A stretch of DNA of 64,000 nt from an uncultured Gammaproteobacteria bacterium (GCA_913063125.1 CAJXZM010000006.1:18111-82110); one strand, 5' to 3'; positions 45,292 to 55,200 are shown, counted from the stretch's first letter. Notes: generated from the letters alone by a model not told the origin. Program-made: numbers and translations.

Positions 45292-47466
45292 CTAGACAAA
45301 CTCGACGCCATGCTTACTCATCGGTAGCTGGGTAATACGTTTTCCGGTAGCCGCATAAATAGCATTTGCCAACGCTGGCCCACACGGAGGCACACCAGGC
45401 TCTCCAACCCCTGTGGGTGGTTCAGCAGAGCGCACAATGTGTACACTAACCTTCGGCATATCCTCAATCCTAAGAGGTTCATAATCGGGGAAATTAGATT
45501 GATCAACCTCTCCATCAGTAAACGTGATTTCGTTTCTCATCACCGCGCCAAGCCCGAATCCAATGCCTCCTTCCATTTGTGCTTTTATTACGTCAGGATT
45601 TACCGCCACGCCACAATCTACAGCGCAGTGTACAGATTCAATCTTAACCTTACCTGTATCATTAACGGAAACCTCAATAACTTGCGCGACATAACTATTA
45701 AACGATTTATGAACAGCTACGCCTCGCCCTCGCCCATCAGGAAGCTTACTGTCCCAATCGGAGTTTTCCACTGCAAGCTTCAACACTCCCGCGATTCTTT
45801 TTTGCTCCTTAGACTCTTTCGAAAGTAAATTTAACCGGTACTTAACGGGGTCTTGTTTTGCGGCTTCAGCAAGAACATCCAACATAACTTCCATTGTATA
45901 AGCCGTATGAGTGTGCCCTACCGAGCGCCACCATAAAACAGGTATATTGGTTTGAGCATCAGAAAGACCTGCCGAAAGCAGGGGGATCTGGTATTCCGTA
46001 TTGCTAATTCCTTCAACCGAGGCGTGATCAACGCCATCCTTAATTGATCCTTCAAACGGCGACCCTTTGATGATAGATTTTGTCGCAACGCGATGATCCC
46101 AACCCACGATATTGCCGTTACTATCCAGCCCCACTCTCGCTTTATGTATCACCATTGGGCGATAATAACCGCCTTTTATATCATCTTCTCTCGTCCACAT
46201 TAGCTTAACAGGTGTCTTACGACCCAATAACAAAAAAGCCAATGCCGCATCAACTTGATAATCTGACGTTGGTGTCGCCCGACGGCCAAATGAACCGCCT
46301 GCATAAACCGTATTAATTTCTACCTGCTTAGGCTCTAGACCCAACACATTCGCCACCGCTGGTTGTGTAAGACCAGGGAATTGGCAACCATCGTGAACCC
46401 TAACCCCTTCTTCCGTTGGTTCAATCACACAATTTAAAGGCTCCATCGGGGCGTGAGCAAGATTAGGGAATATAAACTCTTTTTCAATGACCGTTACAGC
46501 ACCTTCGATCGCCGCATTAACATTTTGAGTGCTCACGTCCTTTCTTGCTTGATAGGTAGGTTGCTGCAACAACGTACGATGATAGGCAACAAGCTCATCG
46601 GTACTTCGGTTTTCTGAATCCTTGAAGTCCCAATCGGCACCTATAACCTTGCGAGCACTAATCGCCGCCCATGTTGATGTAGCGTAAACCACCAGTCCTC
46701 TACCATCAGGAAGCTTTTTAACATTAAGAAAACCTATTACCTGTTTGGCCTTAGATGAATCATATTTCGCAAGTTTGGCGCCAAATCGAGGTGGATAGAG
46801 GATTACCGCATAAACCATACCGGGTACTTTAACATCTAACGCAAATATCGCTGCTCCCTGGGTTTTATCCTCATTATCAATGCGGTGTAAATTTGCATTA
46901 CCGATCAATGTAAACTGCTCAGGGGACTTAAGTTTCGGTTCAGCTATAGGCGCTAACGTCAGCGCTTTAGCAATCACTTGTCCAAAGTGTAATGAGTTGC
47001 CCCCAGCCTTAAGCACTCCTTTTTCTATACTAACTTTCTGCGAAGGGATATTCCAAAGTGCAGCGGCGGCTCGAACCAGTACATCGCGAGCAGTAGCACC
47101 GGCCGTTCTATATTGCATGAAGGAGTTTGCGATAGCTGTTGATCCCCCAGTGCCCTGCGCACCAAAAATCAGGTTCTTATATTTTTTATTATCGGCAGGG
47201 GCAAATTCAACCGCTAATGTTTCCCAATCTGCATCTAGCTCTTCAGCAACCAATGTGGCAAGACCGGTTGTTGTACCCTGCCCCATTTCAAAGTGTTTAA
47301 TAACAACAGTCACAACACCCTCTTCAGATATTCTAACAAAGGGGTTTAGCTCAATTTTTTCGGTACCAATCGCTAATACCCCCTTTGAATTAAGACCAAT
47401 AACCATTGCTACACCGGCAGCTGCAGTACCTTTTATAAAATCTCTTCTATTTATCCCTGAATCCAT
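45292..47466 (-). CDS. Molybdopterin-binding aldehyde/isoquinoline oxidoreductase, large subunit (IorB-type)
   Basis: 724 aa from ATG 47466, with GGAGG at 47478-47474; a longer in-frame start is rejected because this one places a twin-arginine signal at the N-terminus (NRRDFIKGTAAAG, Arg7-Arg8). The body matches the xanthine-oxidase-superfamily molybdenum subunit in its IorB form: HFEMGQGTTTGLATLVAEE, GSFGRRATPTSDYQVDAA, WWRSVGHTHTAYTMEV and GVGEPGVPPCGPALANAI. These periplasmic enzymes hydroxylate N-heterocycles or oxidise aldehydes with water and pass electrons to cytochromes. The small subunit precedes it by 2 bp. No accessory XdhC gene is nearby. Aldehyde oxidation downstream of the alcohol dehydrogenase is possible. 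Confidence 0.92.
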   Translation of the reverse strand: MDSGINRRDFIKGTAAAGVAMVIGLNSKGVLAIGTEKIELNPFVRISEEGVVTVVIKHFEMGQGTTTGLATLVAEELDADWETLAVEFAPADNKKYKNLIFGAQGTGGSTAIANSFMQYRTAGATARDVLVRAAAALWNIPSQKVSIEKGVLKAGGNSLHFGQVIAKALTLAPIAEPKLKSPEQFTLIGNANLHRIDNEDKTQGAAIFALDVKVPGMVYAVILYPPRFGAKLAKYDSSKAKQVIGFLNVKKLPDGRGLVVYATSTWAAISARKVIGADWDFKDSENRSTDELVAYHRTLLQQPTYQARKDVSTQNVNAAIEGAVTVIEKEFIFPNLAHAPMEPLNCVIEPTEEGVRVHDGCQFPGLTQPAVANVLGLEPKQVEINTVYAGGSFGRRATPTSDYQVDAALAFLLLGRKTPVKLMWTREDDIKGGYYRPMVIHKARVGLDSNGNIVGWDHRVATKSIIKGSPFEGSIKDGVDHASVEGISNTEYQIPLLSAGLSDAQTNIPVLWWRSVGHTHTAYTMEVMLDVLAEAAKQDPVKYRLNLLSKESKEQKRIAGVLKLAVENSDWDSKLPDGRGRGVAVHKSFNSYVAQVIEVSVNDTGKVKIESVHCAVDCGVAVNPDVIKAQMEGGIGFGLGAVMRNEITFTDGEVDQSNFPDYEPLRIEDMPKVSVHIVRSAEPPTGVGEPGVPPCGPALANAIYAATGKRITQLPMSKHGVEFV

Positions 47467-47468
47467 GA

Positions 47469-47942
47469 CTAAACCTCCGTCTTCATTGTATCCAAATTGC
47501 TGGCTGCTAGATGAATTGCCGCTCGCACTCGTTGATACGTTGCACAACGACAAGCGTTACCCGACATCGCTTCATTTATCGCTTCATCTGAAGGCATTGC
47601 ATTGCGGCTTAACAAACCCACGGCAGACATAATCTGGCCTGATTGGCAGTACCCACATTGCACAACATCAAGTTCACGCCATGCCGACTGAACCGCGTCT
47701 GCAATATGCCCGTCAATTGACTCTATCGTCGTCACCTCTTGATTCTCAATGGCACTGACCGGTAACACACAAGATCGTGTCGGTTTACCATTAAGATGAA
47801 CCGTACAGGCACCGCAGGAAGCAATACCACAACCGAATTTGGTTCCAGTCAGGTCCAATTCATCGCGCAATACCCACAGTAGCGGTGTGTCACCGGGTAT
47901 TTCAACTGAAACTTTTTTACCGTTTAATTTGAACGTTGCCAT
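47469..47942 (-). CDS. [2Fe-2S] small subunit of aldehyde/isoquinoline oxidoreductase (IorA-type)
   Basis: 157 aa from ATG 47942 (AAGGA nine bases upstream); a TTG three codons earlier is rejected. Plant-type cluster Cys38, Cys43, Cys46 and Cys58 (GCGIASCGAC), then the second [2Fe-2S] domain with Cys96, Cys99, Cys131 and Cys133 (QCGYCQSGQ and CRCATYQR). It carries electrons from the molybdenum site of the large subunit encoded 2 bp downstream. The large subunit has the twin-arginine signal, so the complex is probably exported folded by hitch-hiking. Confidence 0.93.
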   Translation of the reverse strand: MATFKLNGKKVSVEIPGDTPLLWVLRDELDLTGTKFGCGIASCGACTVHLNGKPTRSCVLPVSAIENQEVTTIESIDGHIADAVQSAWRELDVVQCGYCQSGQIMSAVGLLSRNAMPSDEAINEAMSGNACRCATYQRVRAAIHLAASNLDTMKTEV

Positions 47943-48028
47943 ATTACGCAATCCTTTCTGGAATAAATCAAAATCGTTAGTTTTTCCGCGCGCTGAGGGG
48001 CATAGAATGTATAAATAGAGTTCAACAT

Positions 48029-48724
48029 CTACTTATACAACGCGTGTGCTAGTGCAGAAACTGCCAACGGGTTAAACACCAGTCCACAATGGCTACTTAT
48101 CACTTCAACATTTTCGGTGAGTTCTGTTTCTTTCTCTAGAGAACATTGCCAAGAAACAACGCCATCTGACTTGCTATAGATGGAAGTAGAGATTACACCG
48201 GGAGGCTCTTTACGCTGATTAAATGCTGCTAGATCATCACTTGAGAATTCTGAACCGGAGAGACGATGAAATATATCATGTAAAATATTGGCATCATGAT
48301 CGCCGTTAAAAGGCGTACCCAAAGAAACGACTGAATGAACATCTTCAGGGAATGATCTCCCTAGTTCGCGCGCAAAAACGCCGCCCAAACTCCAACCGAC
48401 AATTGATACCTTTTGTCCAGTGAGCCCCTTTAACCGAGTGATTTCAGATCGCAAATGAGCTCTATTCTCTGAGTTTGAGCCCATATTTCTGCCCATTTTC
48501 CACGGAACAGACCTGTAACCCAAACGACGGAGGGATTTTCTTAGCATTTTCGTTTCAAAGTCCCCGGCACCAAAGCCGGGTATCACTATTACGGATCGAC
48601 CATTGCCTTGGGGTAGGTTCTTCTCATAGAAACGTCGTGAAAGTAATTGCGCTCCAATCTCAAAGGGTACACGGGCCTCTAACAGCGTATATAGAAATCT
48701 TGGTTTTTTTATATTTCCACTCAC
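48029..48724 (-). CDS. Lipase-like alpha/beta hydrolase
   Basis: 231 aa from a GTG start with AAGGAG seven bases upstream. PGFGAGD (49-55) is an oxyanion-hole segment, VGWSLGG gives nucleophile Ser112, SKSDGVVSW (near 185) a probable acid and SSHCGL (near 211) the His. No signal peptide. The short chain and motif layout resemble triacylglycerol-lipase-like or PGAP1-like enzymes. Same strand as the molybdenum-hydroxylase genes, 77 bp upstream. It may release fatty acids or hydrolyse an ester such as the product of a Baeyer-Villiger reaction; substrate unproven. Confidence 0.82.
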   Translation of the reverse strand: MSGNIKKPRFLYTLLEARVPFEIGAQLLSRRFYEKNLPQGNGRSVIVIPGFGAGDFETKMLRKSLRRLGYRSVPWKMGRNMGSNSENRAHLRSEITRLKGLTGQKVSIVGWSLGGVFARELGRSFPEDVHSVVSLGTPFNGDHDANILHDIFHRLSGSEFSSDDLAAFNQRKEPPGVISTSIYSKSDGVVSWQCSLEKETELTENVEVISSHCGLVFNPLAVSALAHALYK

Positions 48725-49080
48725 TGCGGGCTCCTTCAGGTTTGGTACGCAAAGAACTCCTCATTATAGGTACATACGACCAAAATTATCAATTAAGTGT
48801 CCGTTCATTCCATATCTACCCTAAACAGATAGCACCCTACGTAGAGAGCTAACGCTCTTTCGCTGTTGTAGATCTTTCGTGATGGAGATAGGACCTTGCA
48901 TATGGTGTTTACTAAAATCATGGAGCCAGCGTCAACGCTTGTACTATACTTCATATTCACTACACACCATATTTAACTGGAAAAGGGTAACGTTGAAATT
49001 CTTCTTATGAATTGGATTCTTAACTTTATCTGGTGCAGTGATAAATCAATCAAAACATATAACTCATCGATTCCAGTGCT

Positions 49081-49416
49081 GTGAAAGAAAATTGCACAAA
49101 ATCTGGAAAGGGATTAACTGTCGTCGGCGTTAAAGGTATTCGCGCATTTGAGGGTGTTATTGTTCCAAAGTTTATGAGGATTACATGGGCGCCAACAGAA
49201 GATAGCGCATTTCGCATGATATCCGCGCGGCGTAGTGACGTAACATATTGGATGAAAAACCGCTTAGCCAATGTTTATAAGAATTATGCAGATACCCTGA
49301 CAGTGTGCATACAAAACGAAATTAATCTTCCTTTGCACAGTTATGTACACAGCGACTATGCATGGGCGCTACCAAAAGTGGAGGCTGCATACGCAAACTT
49401 ATTTGGCAAAATGTAG
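49081..49416 (+). CDS. Hypothetical protein, 111 aa, unrecognised
   Basis: GTG-started frame with no obvious Shine-Dalgarno. The product (for example TYWMKNRLANVYKNYADTL and HSDYAWALPKVEAAYANLF) looks protein-like. An upstream frame from ATG 49009 reads 24 residues and ends at a TGA overlapping this GTG, so a frameshifted longer gene is possible. It is the only ORF of note in the 910 bp between the hydrolase and TetR; the rest (48725-49080 and 49417-49565) shows only a small AGAGC/GCTCT hairpin near 48845. Confidence 0.3.
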   Translation: MKENCTKSGKGLTVVGVKGIRAFEGVIVPKFMRITWAPTEDSAFRMISARRSDVTYWMKNRLANVYKNYADTLTVCIQNEINLPLHSYVHSDYAWALPKVEAAYANLFGKM

Positions 49417-49565
49417 TGCAAACAGCTTCGATCCAGAACGAACTAAAGCACCACTGTTTGCAGATTAGGCGGCAAACGCATCTTCTTCATATTATTCAGG
49501 CGGTTGCCCTCCACCAAGATACATTTTAACAACTAAAAGCAAGTCATCATTTGACTAAATCAGAC

Positions 49566-49616
49566 TATTCGAATATCATTCGAACGATATTCGAATAACC
49601 TCTATCATCTTGATAG
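49566..49616. promoter_or_regulatory. Triple TTCGAA operator and adjacent dyad upstream of TetR
   Basis: TATTCGAATAT (49566-49576) and ATATTCGAATA (49587-49597) are perfect inverted arms, and a third TTCGAA sits between them. The three TTCGAA cores start at 49568, 49579 and 49590, exactly 11 bp apart. A second dyad, CTATCA/TGATAG (49602-49616), follows. The site lies 38 bp before the TetR start and is a strong candidate operator for autoregulation of the efflux operon. Confidence 0.7.
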
Positions 49617-49634
49617 TAGTCAAATAGGCCGCCT

Positions 49635-50363
49635 ATGTCGCCAGCTCCTACTCATACATCTCAAGAACAGGAAGATATCATTCTTGACGCCGCTGCCAAG
49701 TGTATCGAAGCTAGTTCTTTGCTCGATTTCACGATGTCTGCAATCTCAAAAGAAGCAGGCTTTTCCATGGGCACCATTTACAAACACATTCAGTCAAAAG
49801 AAGACGTTCTGGTAGCACTCGCGTATCGAATGTATACGCACCTACTTAACACCTTCAAGGAAATCCAATCGTTACCTCTGCCCGTTCCAGAGCGACTAAT
49901 GGCCGTTAGTCTCATATGTAATGAGAAAGTTTGCCTCTATGAATTTGACGACCAACTTGGAAGTTTAGTTGTCAGTAAAGCAGTGTTACAACGCGCCTCG
50001 AAGGGCTGGTTAGAAAAAATGATTCATACAGATAAAGCAGTTGAGGAATCTTTTGCCAACATTATCCGCGAGGCATATACAACGGGCGAGCTAATAGTAG
50101 ATGAGGGCCAAAAAGAAAATCTAGTAGAAGAAATTAACGTTGGTCTTTGGTCTATGTGTGTTGGTTTCACCCAGGTAGCTGTACAACTTGATGCGAGGAA
50201 CATCATTGGACAAGGCAAAGATATTGCACTAACCATCAATCCCGATAGCCTAATTATTAGAAACACAAGACGACTGATAAATAGCTACCCTTGGAAAAAC
50301 CCAATAACCGATGTCAGCATAGAAAATATTTGTCGTACCTTAGAAGAAAAAGGTCTTCGGTAA
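49635..50363 (+). CDS. TetR-family regulator of RND efflux operon
   Basis: 242 aa. N-terminal TetR helix-turn-helix FTMSAISKEAGFSMGTIYKH (near 32-51) then SKEDVLVALAYRMY. The C-terminal ligand domain is not assignable. It is followed 40 bp downstream by the membrane fusion protein and then the RND pump on the same strand, the standard TetR-MFP-RND layout. The palindromic operator just upstream of it suggests it represses the whole operon including itself. The inducer is probably a substrate of the pump. Confidence 0.9.
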   Translation: MSPAPTHTSQEQEDIILDAAAKCIEASSLLDFTMSAISKEAGFSMGTIYKHIQSKEDVLVALAYRMYTHLLNTFKEIQSLPLPVPERLMAVSLICNEKVCLYEFDDQLGSLVVSKAVLQRASKGWLEKMIHTDKAVEESFANIIREAYTTGELIVDEGQKENLVEEINVGLWSMCVGFTQVAVQLDARNIIGQGKDIALTINPDSLIIRNTRRLINSYPWKNPITDVSIENICRTLEEKGLR

Positions 50364-50403
50364 TTCTGTCTCTCTCATTTTTTGATTTATAAAGGTAACA
50401 ACA

Positions 50404-51564
50404 ATGAACATTCGACGCTGGTCTATCACTGTATTTTTAAGCATCGCTGTTTTTTCTGGATTAGCTGCATTTAAAGTATTTGAGATAAAAAACGCCATAG
50501 CATTTGGTGAGTCCTTCCCGGAGCATTCAGAGACGGTAGAAACATCTGAAATCACTACTGTCACTTACGCCCCTTCTATTAACGTAATAGGTAACGTACT
50601 CGCACCACAACACATTGATATCCGTAATGAATTATCTGGAAAAATAGCTTTAGTTAACTTTTCTTCAGGAAAACAAGTCGCAGAAGGACAAGTACTTCTA
50701 CAACTCGATATCAGTATAGAAAAAGCCAACCTAATAGCCGCTAATGCTCGAACGGAGCTTTCTCGATCTGTTTACAAGCGAGCCAAAAACTTACATAAAT
50801 CCAAAGCAATAAGTCAAGAACAATTAGATAGGAGCAAAGCTGATCTCGCAACGTCAATAGCAGAGATAAAAGTGCTAGAAAGCACCATTTCGAAAAAAAC
50901 ATTACGGGCGCCTTATTCTGGAAAAGTAGGAATCCATCAATTTGAGGTTGGACAATATATTTTGGATAACACCAAGATCACAACACTTGTGGGTAACAAA
51001 AACCACCTCTGGATAGATTTTATGGTTCCAGAGTTCTACCCTGCGCTAGCGCTAGGGACTGAAATAACAATACAACCCATCTACCAGAAAAGCGCTGGCA
51101 CTTCATATCAAGCGACTATTCTTGCTGAAGACACTGCTATTAACGACGGTAGTCGAAGTAGGCATTACCGCTCTAGAATTGAAAATGCAAGCAACCTGTT
51201 CACCCACAAGTCCAGTGTAAATGTAAGTGTTCCTGTTAAATCACCCAAATCATACTTAGCCGTACCAACCATCGCGATCCAAAACGACAACCTTGGTCAA
51301 TTTATCTTTACCCTAAACAAAAATAAAGATTCCAAAGGTTTTAGAGCTAAACGAAACCGTATCACAGCTCATGCTCAGCACAATAGAATGACGTTAATAG
51401 AACAGGCTACTACTAAAGCGAACATTGAAACCTTGAAGAAAGGCGAAACCATTGCCGTTGCGGGTGCATTCAAGCTACATGAAGGAATGCTAGTTTACAC
51501 AAAAGAACGCCCAACCCTAGCCATTCAAAAGAGCAATTCCACATCGGAACAGGAGAGTTTATAA
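50404..51564 (+). CDS. RND efflux membrane fusion protein (periplasmic adaptor)
   Basis: 386 aa. One N-terminal hydrophobic segment (ITVFLSIAVFSGLAAF) anchors it. Then a barrel-sandwich/lipoyl half (NVIGNVLAPQHIDIRNELSGKI, given in part), a coiled-coil hairpin around KNLHKSKAISQEQLDRSKADL, and the second lipoyl half with LRAPYSGKVGIHQFEVGQYI. These are HlyD-type adaptor features. The stop codon shares one base with the pump start (TAATG). It would link the pump to an outer-membrane channel, which is not encoded here. Confidence 0.92.
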   Translation: MNIRRWSITVFLSIAVFSGLAAFKVFEIKNAIAFGESFPEHSETVETSEITTVTYAPSINVIGNVLAPQHIDIRNELSGKIALVNFSSGKQVAEGQVLLQLDISIEKANLIAANARTELSRSVYKRAKNLHKSKAISQEQLDRSKADLATSIAEIKVLESTISKKTLRAPYSGKVGIHQFEVGQYILDNTKITTLVGNKNHLWIDFMVPEFYPALALGTEITIQPIYQKSAGTSYQATILAEDTAINDGSRSRHYRSRIENASNLFTHKSSVNVSVPVKSPKSYLAVPTIAIQNDNLGQFIFTLNKNKDSKGFRAKRNRITAHAQHNRMTLIEQATTKANIETLKKGETIAVAGAFKLHEGMLVYTKERPTLAIQKSNSTSEQESL

Positions 51565-54500
51565 TGGACATTTTTGTAAGACGACCCGTTATCGCGATTG
51601 TTGTATCTTTGATTTTGTTGCTCTCTGGTGCGTATGCAGCGTTCAACGTCCCTGTTTTACAATTCCCCAAAATAGAAAGTTCCTCATTGGTTATCACAAC
51701 AGTATTTCCGGGCTCATCCGCTGAAGTGGTGCAGGGTTTTATTACAGAACCCATAGAGCGCGCCGCAATGACCATCCCTGGCGTTGATTTTGTTGATGCC
51801 AAAACAACCGCAGGGCTCAGTGTTGTAACGGCCTGGTTAGAGCTTAACGAAGATAGCACTGCTGCATTAGCTGAACTTTCTGCCCGTTTAGCTCAAATAC
51901 GATTTGAATTACCTGAAGGTGCCGAAGACCCTGCAGTTGAAGTACAGCGAGCCGACCGCCCTGCTGCGCTTTTCTATATGGATGTTCATGGCAAAGAATG
52001 GAGCCGCGCTGAACTGACTAATTACATGGAACGCCAAGTGAACCCACAATTAGCAGCGATCAAAGGCGTACAACGAGTAGGTCTAGAAGGCGGTAGAAGC
52101 CCAGCGATGCGAATATGGATCGACCCAATAAAAATCGCAGCATTAGATATGGGAGCAAATGAAGTCCTCAATGCGCTACGCGCAAATAATATTGTTGCAG
52201 CTATAGGAAAAACAGAAAACAAACAACAACAGATCAATCTACTCAGTAATGCGACCTTAAAAACAACAAACGATTTCGAGCAACTTATCCTCCGTAATAT
52301 CAATGGCGCATTTGTTCGCTTGGGTGATGTTGCTAGAATCGAAATGGGTGAAGATCGAGGCACAATAAGCGCTAGATTTAATCAAGAAACAACCATCTAC
52401 ATTTCTATCTGGCCATTACCCGGTTCCAATGAAATTGCTATAGGAGATGAACTTTACAAACGACTTGAAAATATTAACGCCTCCTTGCCTAAAGGATTAA
52501 CCATTAATATTGGTTATGACGGCACTATCTATATGCGTGATGCGTTAAAAGAAATCTTTACCACGCTCTTTGAAACCGTTGCATTAGTCGGCGTGGTAGT
52601 TTTACTGTTGATGGGGTCATTCAGAACGGCATTGGTGCCTTTGATTACTATTCCTATTTCAATTTTAGGCAGTATCGCTGCGATGCTAATGATGGGCTTC
52701 ACGCTTAACCTCTTAACCATTTTAGCGATTGTTCTGTCCGTAGGATTGGTCGTAGATGACGCTATCGTTGTTGTTGAAAACGTTGCCCGTCACTTGCGAG
52801 AAGGTCGAACACGAATCGACGCAGCCTTGGTAAGCTCTCGTGAACTGCTGTCTCCCATAATTGCAATGACCATAACCCTAGCAGCCGTATACATTCCGAT
52901 AGGATTTGTTTCCGGCTTGACCGGTAGCTTATTTAAGGAGTTCGCATTCACATTAGCAGTCGCGGTTATCATCTCCGGCATTGTGGCGGTAACACTTTCA
53001 CCTATCATGAGTGCCTATGTTTGTTCTGATAACGGTCATGAAAGCGCGTTCACTCGACGCCTGAACCTGTGGTTTGACAAGCTACATCAGTTGTACGGAA
53101 AGCTACTGGGAAGAAGTTTTCAGTGGCGCAACCAAATTTTATTTATGGGTATTTTTTTATCCTTATTGGTCGTTCCTTTTTACCTTTTTTCAGCCAAAGA
53201 GCTCGCACCCATTGAGGATCAAGGTAGCATTAACATTATTGTTGAATCACCACCAGGAGCATCGCTAGCCTATACCGACGACTACATGCATGACGTCATC
53301 AATCTTATTCAAGAAACTACGCCGGGGTTAAATATGGTCTGGCAGATTATATCTCCTAACGGAGGGTTTGGTGGCATTGAATTTGTTGACTATAGCGAGC
53401 GAGATTTTGCAGTGCAAGATCTGTTACCAAGCATATACGGACAACTTTCATCAATCACTGGTGTTAGAGTTTTCCCCGTAATTTTTCCAAGTTTACCTAC
53501 TGCGGGGCAATTTGATGTTGAAATGGTGGTACAAGCCCCGGACACCTACCAGGATATGGAAGTTTTCGCCAAGCAACTCATTCAAGCCGCTTACCAAAGT
53601 GGCAAATTCATGTTTGTAGATAGTGATCTAAAAATAAATCTACCTCAAGTACGCTTACAATTTGATCACGATCGAATTGCAAATTTAGGGCTTGATAGCA
53701 ATAGCGTCAGCACTCAGCTCGCATCATTACTATCGGAAATGGATGTAAATAGGTTTAATGCTAGCGGTAAAGCGTACCGAGTAATCCCTATGGTAGAGAA
53801 TTTTGCTCGAGACAACCCTGAGACACTATTGGATTTGCAGTTACGAACATCATCTGGGGAACTCATTCCTTTGCGATCGGTTGCTACGCTAGAAAAAGTT
53901 ACCAGCCCTCGTGTATTGGGCACATTTAACCAACAACGCTCATTCCGCATCTTCGGAGGCGTATTGCCAGGAACAACTAATGATCAAGCGCTAAGTACAT
54001 TAGAAGAAGCCGCTAAAGAGATTCTCCCTACCAATTACACAGTGGATTATGCAGGTATCTCTCGACAGCTGAGAAATGAAGGCAACAGCATGATGTCTGT
54101 TTTGTTGATTTCATTGATAGTGGTATATCTCGTGTTAGCTATTCAATTCAACAGCTTTCGCCTACCCTTCGTAGTGCTATTAGGTTCAGTTCCATTAGCG
54201 ATTTCAGGCGCAATGGTATTTAGCTTTTTAAGCCTAACGACCATTAATATTTATGCTCAAATTGGTTTTATAACACTAGTGGGGCTCATAGCAAAAAACG
54301 GTATCTTAATTACGGAATTTGCTCATGAGTTACAGCTAAAAGGTATGGCTAAAGTTGACGCAATCAAAGAGTCCGCAGAACTACGCCTCCGTCCAGTTCT
54401 AATGACCACGGCGGCCACTGTATTAGGTCACTTCCCTCTTGTTTTAGTAAGTGGTGCCGGAGCTGAAGCTAGAAATAGTATTGGTATAATTTTGGTCGCA

Positions 54501-54629
54501 GGCATGGCTATCGGAACGTTATTTACATTATTTATATTACCTTCTGTATACCTCTGGCTAGCTAAGGATACCCGCGATATCACGTTACCTGAAGAGCAGT
54601 CGATGACAGTTCCCGACATCGCTAATTAG
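51564..54629 (+). CDS. RND-family efflux permease (HAE-type)
   Basis: 1021 aa, the family length. Starts MDIFVRRPVIAIVVSLILLL, the usual first helix. The proton-relay Asp pair lies in VGLVVDDAIVVVENV (near 398-399). Two large periplasmic loops and the second TM cluster (NSFRLPFVVLLGSVPLAISG, and ELRLRPVLMTTAATVLGHFP) complete the duplicated architecture. The protein uses the proton gradient to export drugs, solvents or lipids through the adaptor and a TolC-like channel. Starts at the last base of the adaptor stop, so translation is coupled. Confidence 0.95.
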   Translation: MDIFVRRPVIAIVVSLILLLSGAYAAFNVPVLQFPKIESSSLVITTVFPGSSAEVVQGFITEPIERAAMTIPGVDFVDAKTTAGLSVVTAWLELNEDSTAALAELSARLAQIRFELPEGAEDPAVEVQRADRPAALFYMDVHGKEWSRAELTNYMERQVNPQLAAIKGVQRVGLEGGRSPAMRIWIDPIKIAALDMGANEVLNALRANNIVAAIGKTENKQQQINLLSNATLKTTNDFEQLILRNINGAFVRLGDVARIEMGEDRGTISARFNQETTIYISIWPLPGSNEIAIGDELYKRLENINASLPKGLTINIGYDGTIYMRDALKEIFTTLFETVALVGVVVLLLMGSFRTALVPLITIPISILGSIAAMLMMGFTLNLLTILAIVLSVGLVVDDAIVVVENVARHLREGRTRIDAALVSSRELLSPIIAMTITLAAVYIPIGFVSGLTGSLFKEFAFTLAVAVIISGIVAVTLSPIMSAYVCSDNGHESAFTRRLNLWFDKLHQLYGKLLGRSFQWRNQILFMGIFLSLLVVPFYLFSAKELAPIEDQGSINIIVESPPGASLAYTDDYMHDVINLIQETTPGLNMVWQIISPNGGFGGIEFVDYSERDFAVQDLLPSIYGQLSSITGVRVFPVIFPSLPTAGQFDVEMVVQAPDTYQDMEVFAKQLIQAAYQSGKFMFVDSDLKINLPQVRLQFDHDRIANLGLDSNSVSTQLASLLSEMDVNRFNASGKAYRVIPMVENFARDNPETLLDLQLRTSSGELIPLRSVATLEKVTSPRVLGTFNQQRSFRIFGGVLPGTTNDQALSTLEEAAKEILPTNYTVDYAGISRQLRNEGNSMMSVLLISLIVVYLVLAIQFNSFRLPFVVLLGSVPLAISGAMVFSFLSLTTINIYAQIGFITLVGLIAKNGILITEFAHELQLKGMAKVDAIKESAELRLRPVLMTTAATVLGHFPLVLVSGAGAEARNSIGIILVAGMAIGTLFTLFILPSVYLWLAKDTRDITLPEEQSMTVPDIAN

Positions 54630-54642
54630 GCATGATATAACG

Positions 54643-55200
54643 CTAAAACAGCTCTACATCTGACTCATCCTGTTTTGATGACTCCACTTTACGCTGCTCC
54701 GCAGCTTTTGCTTCTGCTGCCGAGATAGGCGGACCATCAAAACAGACCTCTACATAAAATGCCCCGCCGGAACTCTCATAAGGAATTCTCAAGATAGGGC
54801 TAGTGGTTTGGTGAGGTATCAAATAATCATAGCCGATCATCATCGTTGGTAATGCAATTTCAAAATCATAGCCAACTTTCTCCAACTCTCCTTTGGCTCT
54901 ACCAAGTATCATGTTACTAATTTCACCAACGAGATCAATCGCCACGCTATCCAGCTCCAGGCAGCCTTTTGGAAGCATTTTCTCCGCTATATGAGTTAGT
55001 ACATCATCACTGAAAACTATGGCAACAGATGCCCTTCTCACCTTACTTTGCATACTTATCAGTCCAGTGACGCGTTTACCTTTGACCGGCTCATCTGGCT
55101 TTCGTTTGTACGGCTTTCCTACTTTTAGCTCTAATTCCGCCATAGAAATCAAAACACCCGTGCAGGCACCCAGTACGGGGTTTATGAAATTAATCTGCAT
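54643..55200 (-). CDS. CheX-like chemotaxis phosphatase domain protein
   Basis: 185 aa. The E-x-x-N phosphatase motif of the CheC/CheX family is visible as GEISNMILG (Glu93, Asn96) on the central helix, preceded by SVAIVFSDDVL strands and followed by GGAFYVEVCF. CheX proteins remove phosphate from CheY-P. A 25-residue charged tail follows the domain. It is convergent with the RND pump (13-bp gap) and has no other che gene beside it, though an MCP lies about 6 kb away. Confidence 0.85.
   Translation of the reverse strand: MQINFINPVLGACTGVLISMAELELKVGKPYKRKPDEPVKGKRVTGLISMQSKVRRASVAIVFSDDVLTHIAEKMLPKGCLELDSVAIDLVGEISNMILGRAKGELEKVGYDFEIALPTMMIGYDYLIPHQTTSPILRIPYESSGGAFYVEVCFDGPPISAAEAKAAEQRKVESSKQDESDVELF

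Noticed and set aside
46880..47632. 250-aa plus-strand ORF opposite the molybdenum-hydroxylase genes
   Set aside because: It runs antisense across two clearly real genes and has no recognisable domain.
50404..54629. RND operon as a novel system
   Set aside because: TetR-MFP-RND is a common layout; lack of an outer-membrane channel gene is usual because TolC-like proteins are shared.
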